Shown here piece by piece: positions 1-10,384 of a stretch of DNA of 64,000 bases. The translations under genes were made by a program, and so were the position numbers. Source of the stretch: Ctena decussata. Lineage: Eukaryota; Mollusca; Bivalvia; Lucinida; Lucinidae. A model generated the notes under the pieces. It had not been told where the DNA came from. It ran no database searches and saw only the letters and a list, made by a program, of their open reading frames with translations. The stretch spans positions 79,969,903 through 80,033,902 of the forward strand of contig OZ022499.1 of NCBI GenBank assembly GCA_963989385.1, in the 5' to 3' direction. The first letter of the stretch is position 1, and each line of letters starts with the position of its first letter.

Positions 1-1145
1 ATCTGCATGTACTCATTAAGATGACTGTATATACCGATTTTTAGGCCAAAATCTCTAAACTGTCTATGAAATCTTATGTTCTAGCATTATTCCATATTTG
101 ACCTTGCCGTAAAAGAGAGCATGGTCAACCCAAGGTCATCATTTGAATTGCCTGGCCGCATAGCGCAATCTGTAGGGCACCTGACTCATAATTCAGAGGT
201 CCTGGGTTGAAAACCCGGTCTGGCCACATACTTTCGTTTCCCCTCCCGCTGATTCAAGAAGGGCAGTTGTCTGTTATTGGCGAAAGTATGTGCACTTAGT
301 ACTGGTTAACCGCGTAGGAGGTCTAAGCCTGCCCAGGAATAGTGTGGTTAGGTTAATTGACCGTCCCGACATAACCATAGCTGTTTACCGTGGACGTTAA
401 GAATCAAATCAATCAATCATCATTTGAACAATCTTGGTAGAGAGTGTGTATTCGATGCAACAAACCAATGTTAAAGGCCATCGGTCATTTGGTTCTGGAG
501 AATAAGATTTTAGAAAATTTTACCATACATGGGCCTGGCGGCCATGTTGGTCATGTGGCCTGGCCCGGTTGAACAATTTTTGTTCCCTCAGCCCCTGGAG
601 GCTCTACATGAAATTCGATAACAATTCGGTTAGTGATTTCTGGGGACCTTGGTCAAAGATCAAAGAAATACCTTGAGCTCTTGTACTTATAAATCAGCAT
701 GTGCTCATTAAGATGAATGTTTATACAAATTTTTCGCCCAAAAATCTCCATCTCTTCCCATGAAATCGTATGCTCCAGTAGTTTCTCATATAGAAGCACC
801 AGAGGGCAAATTTGACCTTGCTGTAAGAAGGGTCAAGGTCAACCAAGGTCATCATTTGAACAATTTTGATACTACTTGTGCACCTGATGCTACATACCAA
901 GTTTCTAGGCCATCGTCCTATTGGTCCTTGGGAAGAAAGTTTTTAATTTTTTACCATATATGGGCATGGTGTCCATGTCAGTCATGTGACCTGAACTGTT
1001 TGAACAACTTTTCGTTCCCCCGTCCTCTGGAGACTCAATATGAAATTTGGTTGCAATCAGCCCAGTGGTTTCAGAGGTGATGTCGTTTGACAATGTTTAC
1101 GGTCGACGGACAACGGACGCTACCGGAGCCGCTGGCTCAAGTGAG
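1..1145 (+). mobile_element. Tandem-array (pearl/Helitron-like) element, right end
   Basis: Two diverged units of about 425 bp, the first interrupted by a SINE, start near 1 and near 694. Each contains CTCATTAAGATGA, GGTCATCATTTGAACAAT and CATGTGACCTG-like blocks. After the second unit comes a short GACGGACAACGGACG stretch and a GAGCCGCTGGCTC palindrome near 1,125. Tandem units followed by a GGACGGAC-rich tail are the architecture of the bivalve 'pearl' type of non-autonomous element; assignment to Helitrons is inference. The left edge lies outside the window. ORFs here are not protein genes. Confidence 0.6.
148..417 (+). mobile_element. tRNA-derived SINE, family A, copy 1
   Basis: The 5' head reads like a tRNA: GCATAGCGCAATCTGTAGGGC (A-box region) followed by a B-box-like GGGTTGAAAACCC near 205-217. 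A body of about 200 bp follows and ends in AATCAATCAATC repeats. An exact 11-bp target-site duplication, CATCATTTGAA, flanks it at 137-147 and 418-428, so the copy was inserted by retrotransposition into the tandem-array element. A second copy in opposite orientation sits at 63,540-63,813. The head is part of a SINE, not a functional tRNA gene. Confidence 0.9.
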
Positions 1146-1616
1146 CTAAAAAGTTCAATTTATGTGCCTTTCTGCTTTGGAAATGAATCATTATTGAAAA
1201 ACTCAGGAAAGATAGCATAACTAGAGAAACCCAACAAACCCTAAGGAAACTGACCGAAAAATAGAAAACCATAAATATTATTTCACGAATATTTAACCAC
1301 AAATGCAAGGATAAGACACGGATCAAAATGAAAAATAAAAGAGCACCATGACAGGGAGCTCATTACATGTCTGAATAGAATCTGAAGTTTATTTTATTGT
1401 TAAAAAAAGCTCAACATATAAAAATAACATGACACAACTAATGCCTTAAAACTGGCAGTAAAAGTGGGCGCTAAATTTGTTTTCATGGGCTCAAAATAAG
1501 ATATGTCATCAGTCTAGGTCAAACAATTACAGATTTATTATTTTCAGGAAAAAATGATTCGATCTTAAAAGTCTCTGATGTTTAATGGGTTTGGGCAAGA
1601 CAACACTTTCCTTAAA
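1146..1616. other. No gene seen
   Basis: AT-rich sequence between the array element and the next MITE. The only open frames are short, on the minus strand, and show no domain or splice context. Confidence 0.5.
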
Positions 1617-1854
1617 TGAGCCGCAACACGAGAAAACCAACAATGTGGTTGTGCAGCCAGCGCAGACTCAGATCAGCCTTGGCATCCGCCCAGTCTGATC
1701 AGAGTCTTCGCTGTCCGCATGACGTTTGCTTAGACCCTCAGCTACCCTTTAAGTTCTTAGCGAATACTCTGTTCAGACATGGCGAATGCCCAGACTGATC
1801 TGAGTCTGAGCTGGGCGCACAACCACATTGTTGGTTTTCGCGTGTCGCGGCTCA
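1617..1854. mobile_element. MITE-1 (TGAGCCGC ends), full copy
   Basis: The ends are inverted copies of each other over about 60 bp: TGAGCCGCAACACGAGAAAA on the left matches the reverse complement of the right end. The inner part repeats CAGATCAG / CTGATCTGAGTC motifs in inverted order. No open frame of interest is inside. Related copies lie at 2,655-2,739, 22,526-22,775 and 32,720-32,941, with weaker relatives near 24,005-24,175 and 56,100-56,185. A target-site duplication is not clear. Confidence 0.8.
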
Positions 1855-2654
1855 AATATGCTTTTTACTCTGTCTTGTAATAATACAGAGCTGGTGAAGT
1901 TCGCCCTTATATAACCTAGAGACAGAGAATCAAGAAACAAAAATACAGTTCAACAAAATAATGCTTTTCTAATAATTAGGGGTCCCATACATCTCATATT
2001 CTGCAGCCCTGAAGTATAATTTACCGGGCTAAGATTTTTTTTCAATTTTCTAATGCACATGTACTATACTGCCTACCATATGGTTAGCATATAATCTTGA
2101 CAACAACTGGCTCATACTTAAACTGACAATTTTTGATATAGTTGTGGTTTTAAGCTGATTTTCATGGGTTATACCGAGGAAAAATTCTTTCTCAAAAGGC
2201 ATTATAAGGTTAAGTTTGACCTAGATCCGGGTCTCGATTATATGAAAGCAAATTTTAAACTATATCAAAAAGAAACAAAATTGCACAAGAAAATCTGTCT
2301 GTATTGCTTTCAGACGATATGCTGTCAAAGAGAATGTTACTTCATCGATTTGTTTCTGGTCTGATTATTTTACAGAAAAAACATTTCATACTGAATAGAA
2401 AATGTACCGAAAGAACGTGAAAATAAATTTCTGGCTGATTAAGGCTTCGAACGACAATGTGCTTTCGGATTTTAATGTCCAACTTGTAGGTGTCACTATT
2501 CACCGAAATCAATTAAGAGCCGAAAAAAAAAAATGAAAAATAAAAAAATCCGAAGACTGTATGCTACAAAATCTCACCAGGATGATACCGCAAAGATTCG
2601 ACTAAAATTGAAATTTGTATGCTGAGCACGCTCCATGTGGACAGTTAAGAATCT
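1855..2654. other. No gene seen
   Basis: AT-rich intergenic or intronic sequence with a short A-run near 2,525. The 66-residue frame at 2,164-2,364 has no recognisable motif and no splice context. Confidence 0.45.
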
Positions 2655-2739
2655 GATCATACGCGGCGGATGCCCAGGCTGATCTAAGTCTTGGCTGGGT
2701 GCATATGCCACTTTGTTGCTTTTGTTGTGTAGCGGCTCA
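2655..2739. mobile_element. MITE-1, right-half remnant
   Basis: Matches only the right third of MITE-1: CCCAGGCTGATCTAAGTCTT, then the terminal GTAGCGGCTCA. The left arm is missing. Confidence 0.65.
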
Positions 2740-2884
2740 TTTATGGACTGATTTCAATTTAACTTTACACAAGTATTAAGTGTAATATTACCTAGAACAA
2801 GAAGCCTTTTAATAGCCATTTCTCATATAACTTTGAATTTCGTATTTAAAGAACCACGACTTAGTTACTTTCGGCAATTTTCTG

Positions 2885-3900
2885 CCTGAGCAATGACAAA
2901 GTTTTTTTTTTAAAAAAATAGCAACTGCAACCTTGACATTGGCTCTAGAATGCTGAAGCGAGAACTTGTTCAAGATATTGTTAAATTAAACCTTTGCGCG
3001 AAGTTAAATCAAAGTTGGTCCATAAGTAAAGGCGCAGTAGCGACGAAATAGGTTTTCTTAAAATAACCACTGTGACCTTGAACTTTGCTCTATATTGCTG
3101 AAACGTAACCATGTTCAAGATATTGTCATACTAAACATTTGAACGTGGATTAGTTATAATATGTATTTTTATGTGCTAAATGTAGTTACCCTCTTTAAAT
3201 GAATAAAGTTAAATCGAAATCGGTCTATAAATGATGGCATTGGAGGGATGACAAAGTTCTTTCTAAACAAAAGCCAATTTTACATTGACCTTGTCCCTAA
3301 AACGCAGAAATGCGAACGCATACAAGACATTGTCATACTAAACATTTATGTTAAGGTATATCAACATCTGTCCATAAAGAACGGCGTTAAAGCACTGACA
3401 ACATTGTTCTAAAAAATACCTCTACGAACTTGATCTTGGCTCTAGAACGCTGAAACGCAAATTTATCCAAGACTTTATCATACTAAACATTGCTATGAAG
3501 TAAAAATCAAAATCTGCCCATAAATGAAGGCGCTAGTCTAAGAGCGATTACAAAGTTTTCCTAAAATAACCACTCTGACCTTTACCGTGGTCCTATATCA
3601 GTGAAATGCGAACTTATTCAAGATATTGTCATACTAAACAAATTTTTAGAGTTAAATTAAAATCGGTTTATAAATGAAGGCATAAAAGCGATGGCAGAGT
3701 TTTATCTAAATATAACCACTGTGACCTTGACCTTAAGCTATCACCCTGAAATGTGAATTAGTTTGAGGTATTGTCATACCCAATATTTGTATGAAGGTGT
3801 ATCAAAATCGGTTCATAAATGAAGTCGCTAGAGCGATGATAAAAGAACATACGTACATTTATACGTACGTTCGTAAGTACGGGACGCACCCTATATGCCC
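2885..3900 (+). repeat. Tandem array F, about 147 bp units
   Basis: Six or seven units. Each holds CATAAATGAAGGCGCTAGAG-like, AACCACTGTGACCTTGAC-like and ATTGTCATACTAAACATTT-like blocks. CATAAATGAAGG landmarks fall at about 3,229, 3,376, 3,522, 3,670 and 3,815, a spacing of 145-148 bp, and one earlier interval is longer. The array ends in ACATACGTACATTTATACGT and GTACGGGACG, the position of the GGACGG-type tail in the other array elements. Confidence 0.75.
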
Positions 3901-4232
3901 GTCGTAACTTCGTTGTGCAAGGGGATAATCAACATAGGCTTACACTCAGCCTTTGCGAGACTTCTCACCTGAAACTAGCGTATAAGACAATTGTTCGAGG
4001 TAAGGCATGTTAGACACATGATAATTACTTTAATAATTCTCTAAAGGGGGCGAAAAAGGTTTTTCTCTTGATTATGTTCCTTTGCAGTCAGCGCAAAGGT
4101 GAAAACCAATATTCTGGATCACGTTACTATGGGTTTTGAGTTTCAGTGCAGTTGTAAGCTAGCAAATTATTGCTTTTTAACTTGTTGGGATAAAACAAGC
4201 CGTATTATCGGTGACAGGACGCATTCTGCTAG
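3901..4232. other. No gene seen
   Basis: Unique-looking sequence between array F and the family B SINE, with no convincing ORF. Confidence 0.4.
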
Positions 4233-4239
4233 ATCCTTG

Positions 4240-4442
4240 ATTGGGACTGATGGATGACTTACGATTTAACGTCCTTTTCAACAGTACTTCAGTCAGATCA
4301 GGACGATGGGAGGGTGACAATGGAAGGATGTGTGCAATGGAACCATGTTTACGATTGAAAAGCTTTCCGCCTCCGGGAATCGAACTCGGGACCGTTAAAT
4401 CAACAGGCCAGGCTTAACACACCGAGGTACCGGGGCTCCTAC
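4240..4442 (-). mobile_element. tRNA-derived SINE, family B, copy 1
   Basis: On the minus strand the element starts with a tRNA-like head at the high-coordinate end. It has a TTAAGCC-type A-box region and a clear B box, GAGTTCGATTCCC, near 4,378-4,390. The 3' body contains CTGAAGTACTGTTGAAAAGG. A 7-bp repeat ATCCTTG flanks it at 4,233-4,239 and 4,443-4,449 and is the probable target-site duplication. A second copy lies at 38,676-38,876. Confidence 0.75.
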
Positions 4443-4449
4443 ATCCTTG

Positions 4450-5006
4450 GTCAAATAATTCATAGATTTCTTTCTCCGATTCATATGTATCATCGGTAAA
4501 GCATTGTTACCTGAAAAGTTTTAAACCAGGTTGTCTTCCCTTGTCCATATGTATGTATAACCTTCGTTTGCTATATTCAAAACGATATGATTCAAGCCCC
4601 TGTAATCTAGATCCGTCTTATAGATCCTTGGGATTATTCGGAGGGTAAAACCCATATTATAGATGAATTTATAACACTGATTTAGATATTTTGGTGTCAT
4701 TCTAGAGCGGAGTAAATAGCCGAAAAGATACTGTAAGACAGCTATTTTATCACGATGATCAGAAAGATTTTGAAGAGCAATGTAATGTACTTGTATGTAG
4801 AATATATGAGCATGTGCTGTGTCACTGAAGATCGTATTACGTCAATTTATTTGTTTTTATACAGTATTACAGCAGTCATCTAAGATATTCAGTGTGTGGT
4901 GTCTTGACGATATCTTGTTTGTATTAAATGTAAAGCTAACTGAAGCTTTCATTTTCTATGCCTTTCTTCGTTTTATACTGTAACAACTGTTATTTTGTAA
5001 AGCGAC
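4450..5006. other. No gene seen
   Basis: AT-rich sequence with no long frame, repeat landmark or splice-bounded exon that I could support. Confidence 0.4.
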
Positions 5007-5200
5007 CGTTACCACGCCGGATAGGCGGCAATCGAAAACGCTCTTAACAATCGATTAACGCGGATCAAAAACCGTTAAAACAGCGTTTTCGATTGCAAAT
5101 TTGCGACGATTTGCAATCCAAACGCTGTTTCTAACGGTTTTTGATCCGTGTTCGTCAACTGCATGAGCTTTTCGATTGCCGCCTGTCCGGTGTGGTTACG
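5007..5200. mobile_element. MITE-2, near-perfect palindrome
   Basis: The whole segment folds on itself. Terminal arms CGTTACCACGCCGG and CGTAACCACACCGG (right end reverse-complemented) are followed by matching GGCGGCAATCGAAAA. The inner arms read GGATCAAAAACCGTTA and its complement, with the centre at ATTTGCGACGAT near 5,105. It is richer in CG than its surroundings. It has no coding capacity, so it is a non-autonomous DNA-transposon derivative or a foldback MITE. Confidence 0.75.
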
Positions 5201-5861
5201 TTAAGTTGAAGGATGTAAATTCAAATCCCGCAGAGTATTACCAAACATATAAAAATGGTACTTGCTGCTCTCAGCATAACGAAGCTAGGACTGGTCAGTG
5301 ACCGTGCAGTAGGGCAGCACTGAAAAAATAGCGCTTAGTTCAATGTCGCACTCAGGCACCATCGACAGCAACCGTAAGGTGAATAAGTACAATTTCAAGG
5401 GAAGCAATTCTCTCATTTTCATTTGTGTCCCTCTTTTGAATGAGGGTCAACTCTTCAATGAAAGAATTTTCTCCTCTAGTAGCAAATTCTTTCCTTTAAG
5501 ACCATTCCCTTTTAGAAGGTTTTTTTCACTCAGAGTAATAAACAGGAGGTCTTAAAAGTTGCCCCCACCCCATTTGTAAAAAAGGCGGAGAAACAGGAAG
5601 GTACGAGTATACCCACGAACCTTGAACCCTGCCCAGTCTTGTTTTATGATATTCCTGTTACGCTCTCCACGCAGTGACAGCGCCACAGCCGAAATGTCAG
5701 AAACAATGAAACAAAAATACAACCTATCAATGCTACTATATTAGAAAAGGGTGGAGATGGTATAGATACAGCACCATGGATGCAAGCGAGAGTTCTTGGG
5801 GCCAGTTTGAAACATGCAAATCAGGACTACTATCATCATATCAATGGTAAGTATACATCCC
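5201..5861. other. No gene seen
   Basis: Contains only short frames with no recognisable features. One frame (5,343-5,555) is open for 70 codons but has low-complexity Phe/Arg content and no splice context. Confidence 0.4.
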
Positions 5862-5958
5862 AGCGGGCACACATGAAGTCAAAATGACAATGCTGACGAA
5901 ATGACGTCGCTCTAACGTCGATGCGGTGTTGTCAGTATTGCGTCATTATGACATCATG
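5862..5958. mobile_element. MITE-3, short palindromic element
   Basis: Starts with CCCAGCGGGCACACATGAAG. The right half (GTCAGTATTG ... CATCATGTGC) is the approximate reverse complement of the left half, with the turn near the two ACGTCG motifs at about 5,910. The terminal CCCAGCGGGCA is typical of invertebrate MITE ends. Confidence 0.5.
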
Positions 5959-6470
5959 TGCATGCTGCGATAGAGTTGTTTTTAATAAAACTTACGGTGA
6001 TAGTTATCTGTTTATATCTATTTTAGTCAGAAAAGGTGTGATAATCTCTTTATCCAATCAGTGAACTGGAAATAATTGGAACGGCTATGTTATACTTTAC
6101 TCAAAGCATGAGCGAGATCTTCGCAAGAGGAAGATAAAATTAGAATCAGGACAGAAAGTAAAAAGGAATGCATGAAATAATCTTGATGAGCTCTGAAACC
6201 CACATATAGAAATAGAAAACATGTTGATTGTGGTAAAGCATCGGGCAATCTTTAAGGTAGCTTACCACTAAATATTCTTGGGGGAGAAGCTGCAGTTAAG
6301 AAGAGAATGGTTAGAATGCAAACTGAATGATAACATGGAGTTTTTGCAGTAAATTTTACCTGATACAAAAATGATGCGCCTAAACTGCACGCGCTGGGAT
6401 TACGTGCTCAGGTTAAGGTAACGGCGTCCAGAGTAGGGAATGGTGCTGTATTAGCTCACAGGAGCCTCCT
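5959..6470. other. No gene seen
   Basis: Diverged non-repetitive sequence with no ORF or RNA feature that I can support. Confidence 0.4.
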
Positions 6471-7200
6471 GGGAAGCTTTAAGTATAGGAAGGCTCCGTC
6501 GTTCACAATTTCAAACGACTTCTCTGAAATCACTAGGCCGATTGTAACCAAATTTAATATTTAGCCTGCAGGGCTTCTGGGTACGAAATATTACTCAGGA
6601 CAGATGATCTGGGTCACATGACCAATATGGCCACCACACCAATATATTAGGGTCGATTAATTGTTTTGGGTTTAACGGCCCTTTGAGACAGTATTTCAAT
6701 CTATATCGGGCCGTCTCCCAGAGAGAGGGAGAAAGATGAGAAACGACAGACGAGAGAAAAAGTGCCTTAGCAACCCTCACCTGCACCTACTGCAAGCACA
6801 GTAGGCCCTTGCCCTACAACGGTAAAAGCCTGCAAAAAGCTTCTACCCTAGAACCAATAGGCCGATGGCCTTGAAACTTGGTATGTAGCATCGGGTACAC
6901 AAGTACCAGCAAGATTCTTCAAGTTATGACCTTGGGTTGATCCAGAATATTTACGACAAGATCAAATTTGCTTCTGGTGCTGTTATATGGGAATATGCTA
7001 GAACTTAAAATTTCTTGGAAATTATTGAAAATTTTGGGCTTCAAATTAGTCTATACAGTTATCTGAATGAGTACCTGAAGGTTTCTGAGTACAAATGAAC
7101 AAGGTCATTCTTTGACCTTTGACCCAGGTCTCTCATATTTCAACAATTTCAAACAGGTTCTCAAAAGCCACTGGACCAATTGTCCCAGCGCCAAAAGGCT
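6471..7200 (+). repeat. Array-type repeat K (degenerate), with insertion
   Basis: Two diverged units carry ACTAGGCCGATTGTAACCAA / CCAATAGGCCGATGGCCTTG, GGTCACATGACCAATATGG and a GACCTTGGGTTGA block. The same family appears at 57,060-57,960 (GGTCACTTGACCAAGATGG, ATGACCTTGGGTTGAATT). Roughly 6,650-6,825 interrupts the unit. It contains GGTTTAACGGCCCTTTGAGACAG-like sequence resembling the 3' half of SINE family B, so it may be an old SINE insertion; that part is uncertain. Confidence 0.5.
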
Positions 7201-8584
7201 TATCACAAAAACTCACACGCATTTATTTAAGATTAAGATTAATTTATTTGTTTGTTTGTTTATTTATTTTGCCATCTTCGGTCGATATCCGTACAACACA
7301 TTTGTATCATCCGTATTGTCCGTATCACGAGATATTAAAGGCAGGAGTAGACTATAAAAGGCAAAATTAGCTACCTATTCTCAGTTCCAATAGCCACAAA
7401 AGGGTAAACATCTACAGTAGCTCCTGTAGATTTATTTCTTATTTGATTGGCTGTTGATTTGCTGGGATATTTACCTGTGAAATGATTGATAGCACCTATC
7501 AGCTCAGTGACTATGCTGTTTTGTAAATTAGGAGTTCATGCAAATATGATAAATAATTAGGAAATTGAGACAAAAAACACACAAAATATGATTAGATTTC
7601 TTTTAGAATTTATTTGGATAATTTTTATACATTGAAAAAAAAGCATATCAGTATACACAATATATATTTGATTTCATTTTTAATCTTGTTGCTATAAATT
7701 TAACTCACCGAAAAATAGGATTTAATCTACCAATTTAGGTAAAAGTACATCTAAGTACATATTCATTTCAAAACACATGAAGCTGATTATGCTATTCCTG
7801 AAAATAATATCATTATGAGAAGCTACCAATACCATATTTAATTTTTTATTGTATTTTTTTTCTAAGGATGAGACAACTGATATACACTATTAAAATAACA
7901 GTTCGCATAAACAAACTGATCAATTAAGTATTTAATTAATATTGTTATTTAAATAAAATTTGATTGTTATCTTGATATATTCTGGACTCATATTACATTT
8001 GGATAATAATTCAACTGTTCATCTGGGATACTAGTGCTACAATGATATATATCAGTGCTAAATATAACTGAAAATTCGAGTGGTTATTTTTACAGTGAAA
8101 TTAGTAGTGATTATTATTACTTGAATTTTTCATAACAGAAAGAAAAGTATGAACTCTAGACAAAAGGATTTAAATTTTGCTAATTTTATGATGTCATTAG
8201 TTAGTATTTTCACAAAACAATTGTCTCATAACTAAAACCAAAAAATATTCTACTTTTTGCGTTAATGACATTACTCTCAATAAAGTTACAAACTAAAACG
8301 TTAAAGAGTTCAAATTCCATAGTATTTTTTTCATGTGCATACAAATCAATATTATAAACATTACACCGATTGTAGGACAATGTAACACATTGTCTGAGGG
8401 TTATCTCTTATCAGCAAAAACAGGACAGTGGTCTAATCTGCACAATAGCTAAGCCACGCTCACTTACTGTCTCATACAGGTAGCTAATCCTCTACCAGGA
8501 GGGGGGTTCAGAAATCCTGCCCTTAAGTAAATGATAATGAAAGTAAGCTAGGCTAGAGACAGAATAGTGGACAGGTGTTTTGAA

Positions 8585-8586
<2 letters not shown>
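7201..8586. other. AT-rich stretch without genes
   Basis: Very AT-rich. From 7,238 it contains TTTG-type simple sequence. Short inverted motifs TTAGCTACCTA (about 7,368) and AGGTAGCTAA (about 8,479) bracket most of it. No ORF longer than about 80 codons has recognisable content. Confidence 0.45.

Positions 8587-8587
<1 letters not shown>

Positions 8588-8621
<34 letters not shown>
8588..8621. repeat. (GA)n microsatellite
   Basis: About 17 perfect GA dinucleotides in a row. Confidence 0.95.
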
Positions 8622-8624
<3 letters not shown>

Positions 8625-9230
8625 GATACCATTGGTAACCGTAGAACCATGCACAATATCGGCAGCCAATAGTGCCAATGGCAACCAATGGAACCACTTG
8701 CAAAATCGCCAATGTTTCTATTGGCAGGACTATTGGTAGGGCCAGTGGCGCCAATGGTACCAATGGTAGATCCGATGGCGCGTTTGGCAACATTTCAGAG
8801 CAAATTCTTTTCTGAAAGTATTTGTTTTTAGTTTTTCTAATTTACTTCCATCATTTTGGGGCAAATGGATATTCTCCTGTCTCAACTCGAGCTTTTATGA
8901 TGGGTTCACTACCCTGCCATATTGAATGACGCAATTTTCCCGCAAAAGGAGATGACTTTCATATAAGTGTTTCGCATACCGTCAGATCCTGTACCATATT
9001 GTATACTGTACTGTTTTGTTACCATGTAGTTTGTACTAAATAAAATATTGTTTAAACCAATTTTCCCGCAATGGTAATTTTGCCCATGCCCTAAGTTGTC
9101 AGCAGTATTGGCAGCCAATGGTCGGCACTATTGGTACCATTGGTACCAGTTGTAGAGCCAATGGTGCCAATGGTGAAAATCTGAACGGCATTGGCATACA
9201 AATGGTGACAATGGCAGAACTCTGAACGCA
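8625..9230. repeat. Degenerate CCAATGG minisatellite in two blocks
   Basis: Two blocks, 8,625-8,790 and 9,105-9,230, are built from imperfect copies of words such as GCCAATGG, ACCAATGG and their complements (CCATTGG). About 310 bp of ordinary sequence separates them. The words occur in both orientations, so each block could form many small hairpins. Confidence 0.55.
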
Positions 9231-10040
9231 ACCAGTTTCGATTTTGACGTCACGCATGAAAGATAGAGCGTCACACTGAAGTTGCAACCAATAGATTACT
9301 AGATTGGTTATATAACTGATGGAAAACCGATAGTGGTTGCCACAAGCTGCTTTGAAGAAAGACTCGTTTCTCTGTCAGCCCATGTCGTTTCTAGAAAGTT
9401 GTAAAGGTTGCTAGCCATATTAAACGCGTATGCACAAGCCTGCTGCCAACCTAGCAATATTGAGCTTGTCACTAATAAGCAGGTACAGAGAAGGCGCAGA
9501 GAAGAGGCTTGTATTTTCTTCGAGCAAGTACAGCCTTCTAGCCGCATTCTGACCGCCATCATAGGAGTGTTTGCTTTTTGACGACGTTTGCGTGTTGCCA
9601 GAGAAGTGGAGGCGGAAGTTCGGAAATTATTTTCTGTTTTTATTTTCCAAGCATGCGAGTCTAGCGGCATTTTGGATTGGTTGAAATAAATTACGAAACT
9701 TCCTACCAGAACTTTCTTGACTTGATTGACAGCAAAAAATCAAGCTAAGGGGAATTGGATAGAATAGGATAACACGGAAATTCGCGTCTACCGCAAAGCA
9801 ATCAACACTTTCGGCCTTCTGCAACAAACAACTCATTCAACTCTTTAATTTTATGGAATTTACATAACATATGTCTTACAACAAGTTTGTCAGTTTCAAA
9901 CACAAATCTATATCTCTAAAGTCAGTTTTTCATACTGGACTTAATAATCCTGTTATAAATTTGTATGGTACCATTTCTCGATTTTACTCTCTTAATTTTC
10001 ATCTGGGGAGTAAAAAAATCAGTTACCAATCAAATGTCTA
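9231..10040. other. No supported gene
   Basis: Holds a 120-codon minus-strand frame (9,308-9,670) and an overlapping 69-codon frame (9,627-9,836). Neither has a recognisable domain, and no donor or acceptor of good quality bounds them. I treat them as chance frames. Confidence 0.35.
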
Positions 10041-10044
10041 ATTT

Positions 10045-10310
10045 TACCCAGTTCATTTTATTTTTGAGGAGCAAACTACTCACTTACTCTCAAATGATCT
10101 TTTGCTCTGTCAGTAGTTGCAAGTGGCTCAGTATTTTACTCCTCAAAATAAAATGGTATACAATTAGATATTTTGGGGGTAATTCAGCATTTTTACTCCT
10201 CGAAATGAAATTTAAGCATGTGCTCGGAAGCAGCCAATCAGTGTACTTTATTTTGAGTTTGAGAATGTACTCAAGTTTTATAACCTCTGGGCCAGTTTCA
10301 CCAATCAAGA
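10045..10310. repeat. Palindromic segment, probable MITE remnant
   Basis: TTCATTTTATTTTTGAGGAG near 10,050 is matched in inverted orientation by TACTCCTCAAAATAAAATGG near 10,140. A third related block (TACTCCTCGAAATGAAAT) follows at about 10,194. The 179-codon plus-strand frame across this region (9,965-10,504) runs through the repeat and is not a gene. Confidence 0.4.
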
Positions 10311-10384
10311 ACCTGTTGATAGAGGGAAGCTACTCACCAACAAACAGTTATCACAGGGTTATCCAGAGCAAACCATGTGTCAAC

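Noticed and set aside
148..230. A possible tRNA gene (also near 38,850, 23,600, 4,400 and 63,790)
   Set aside because: A and B boxes are present, but each is the head of a SINE with a long shared body and target-site duplications. The acceptor stems do not pair properly.
9308..9670. A 120-codon minus-strand frame with a Leu-rich stretch
   Set aside because: I considered a transposase or membrane protein, but found no motif, no start context and no splice support.
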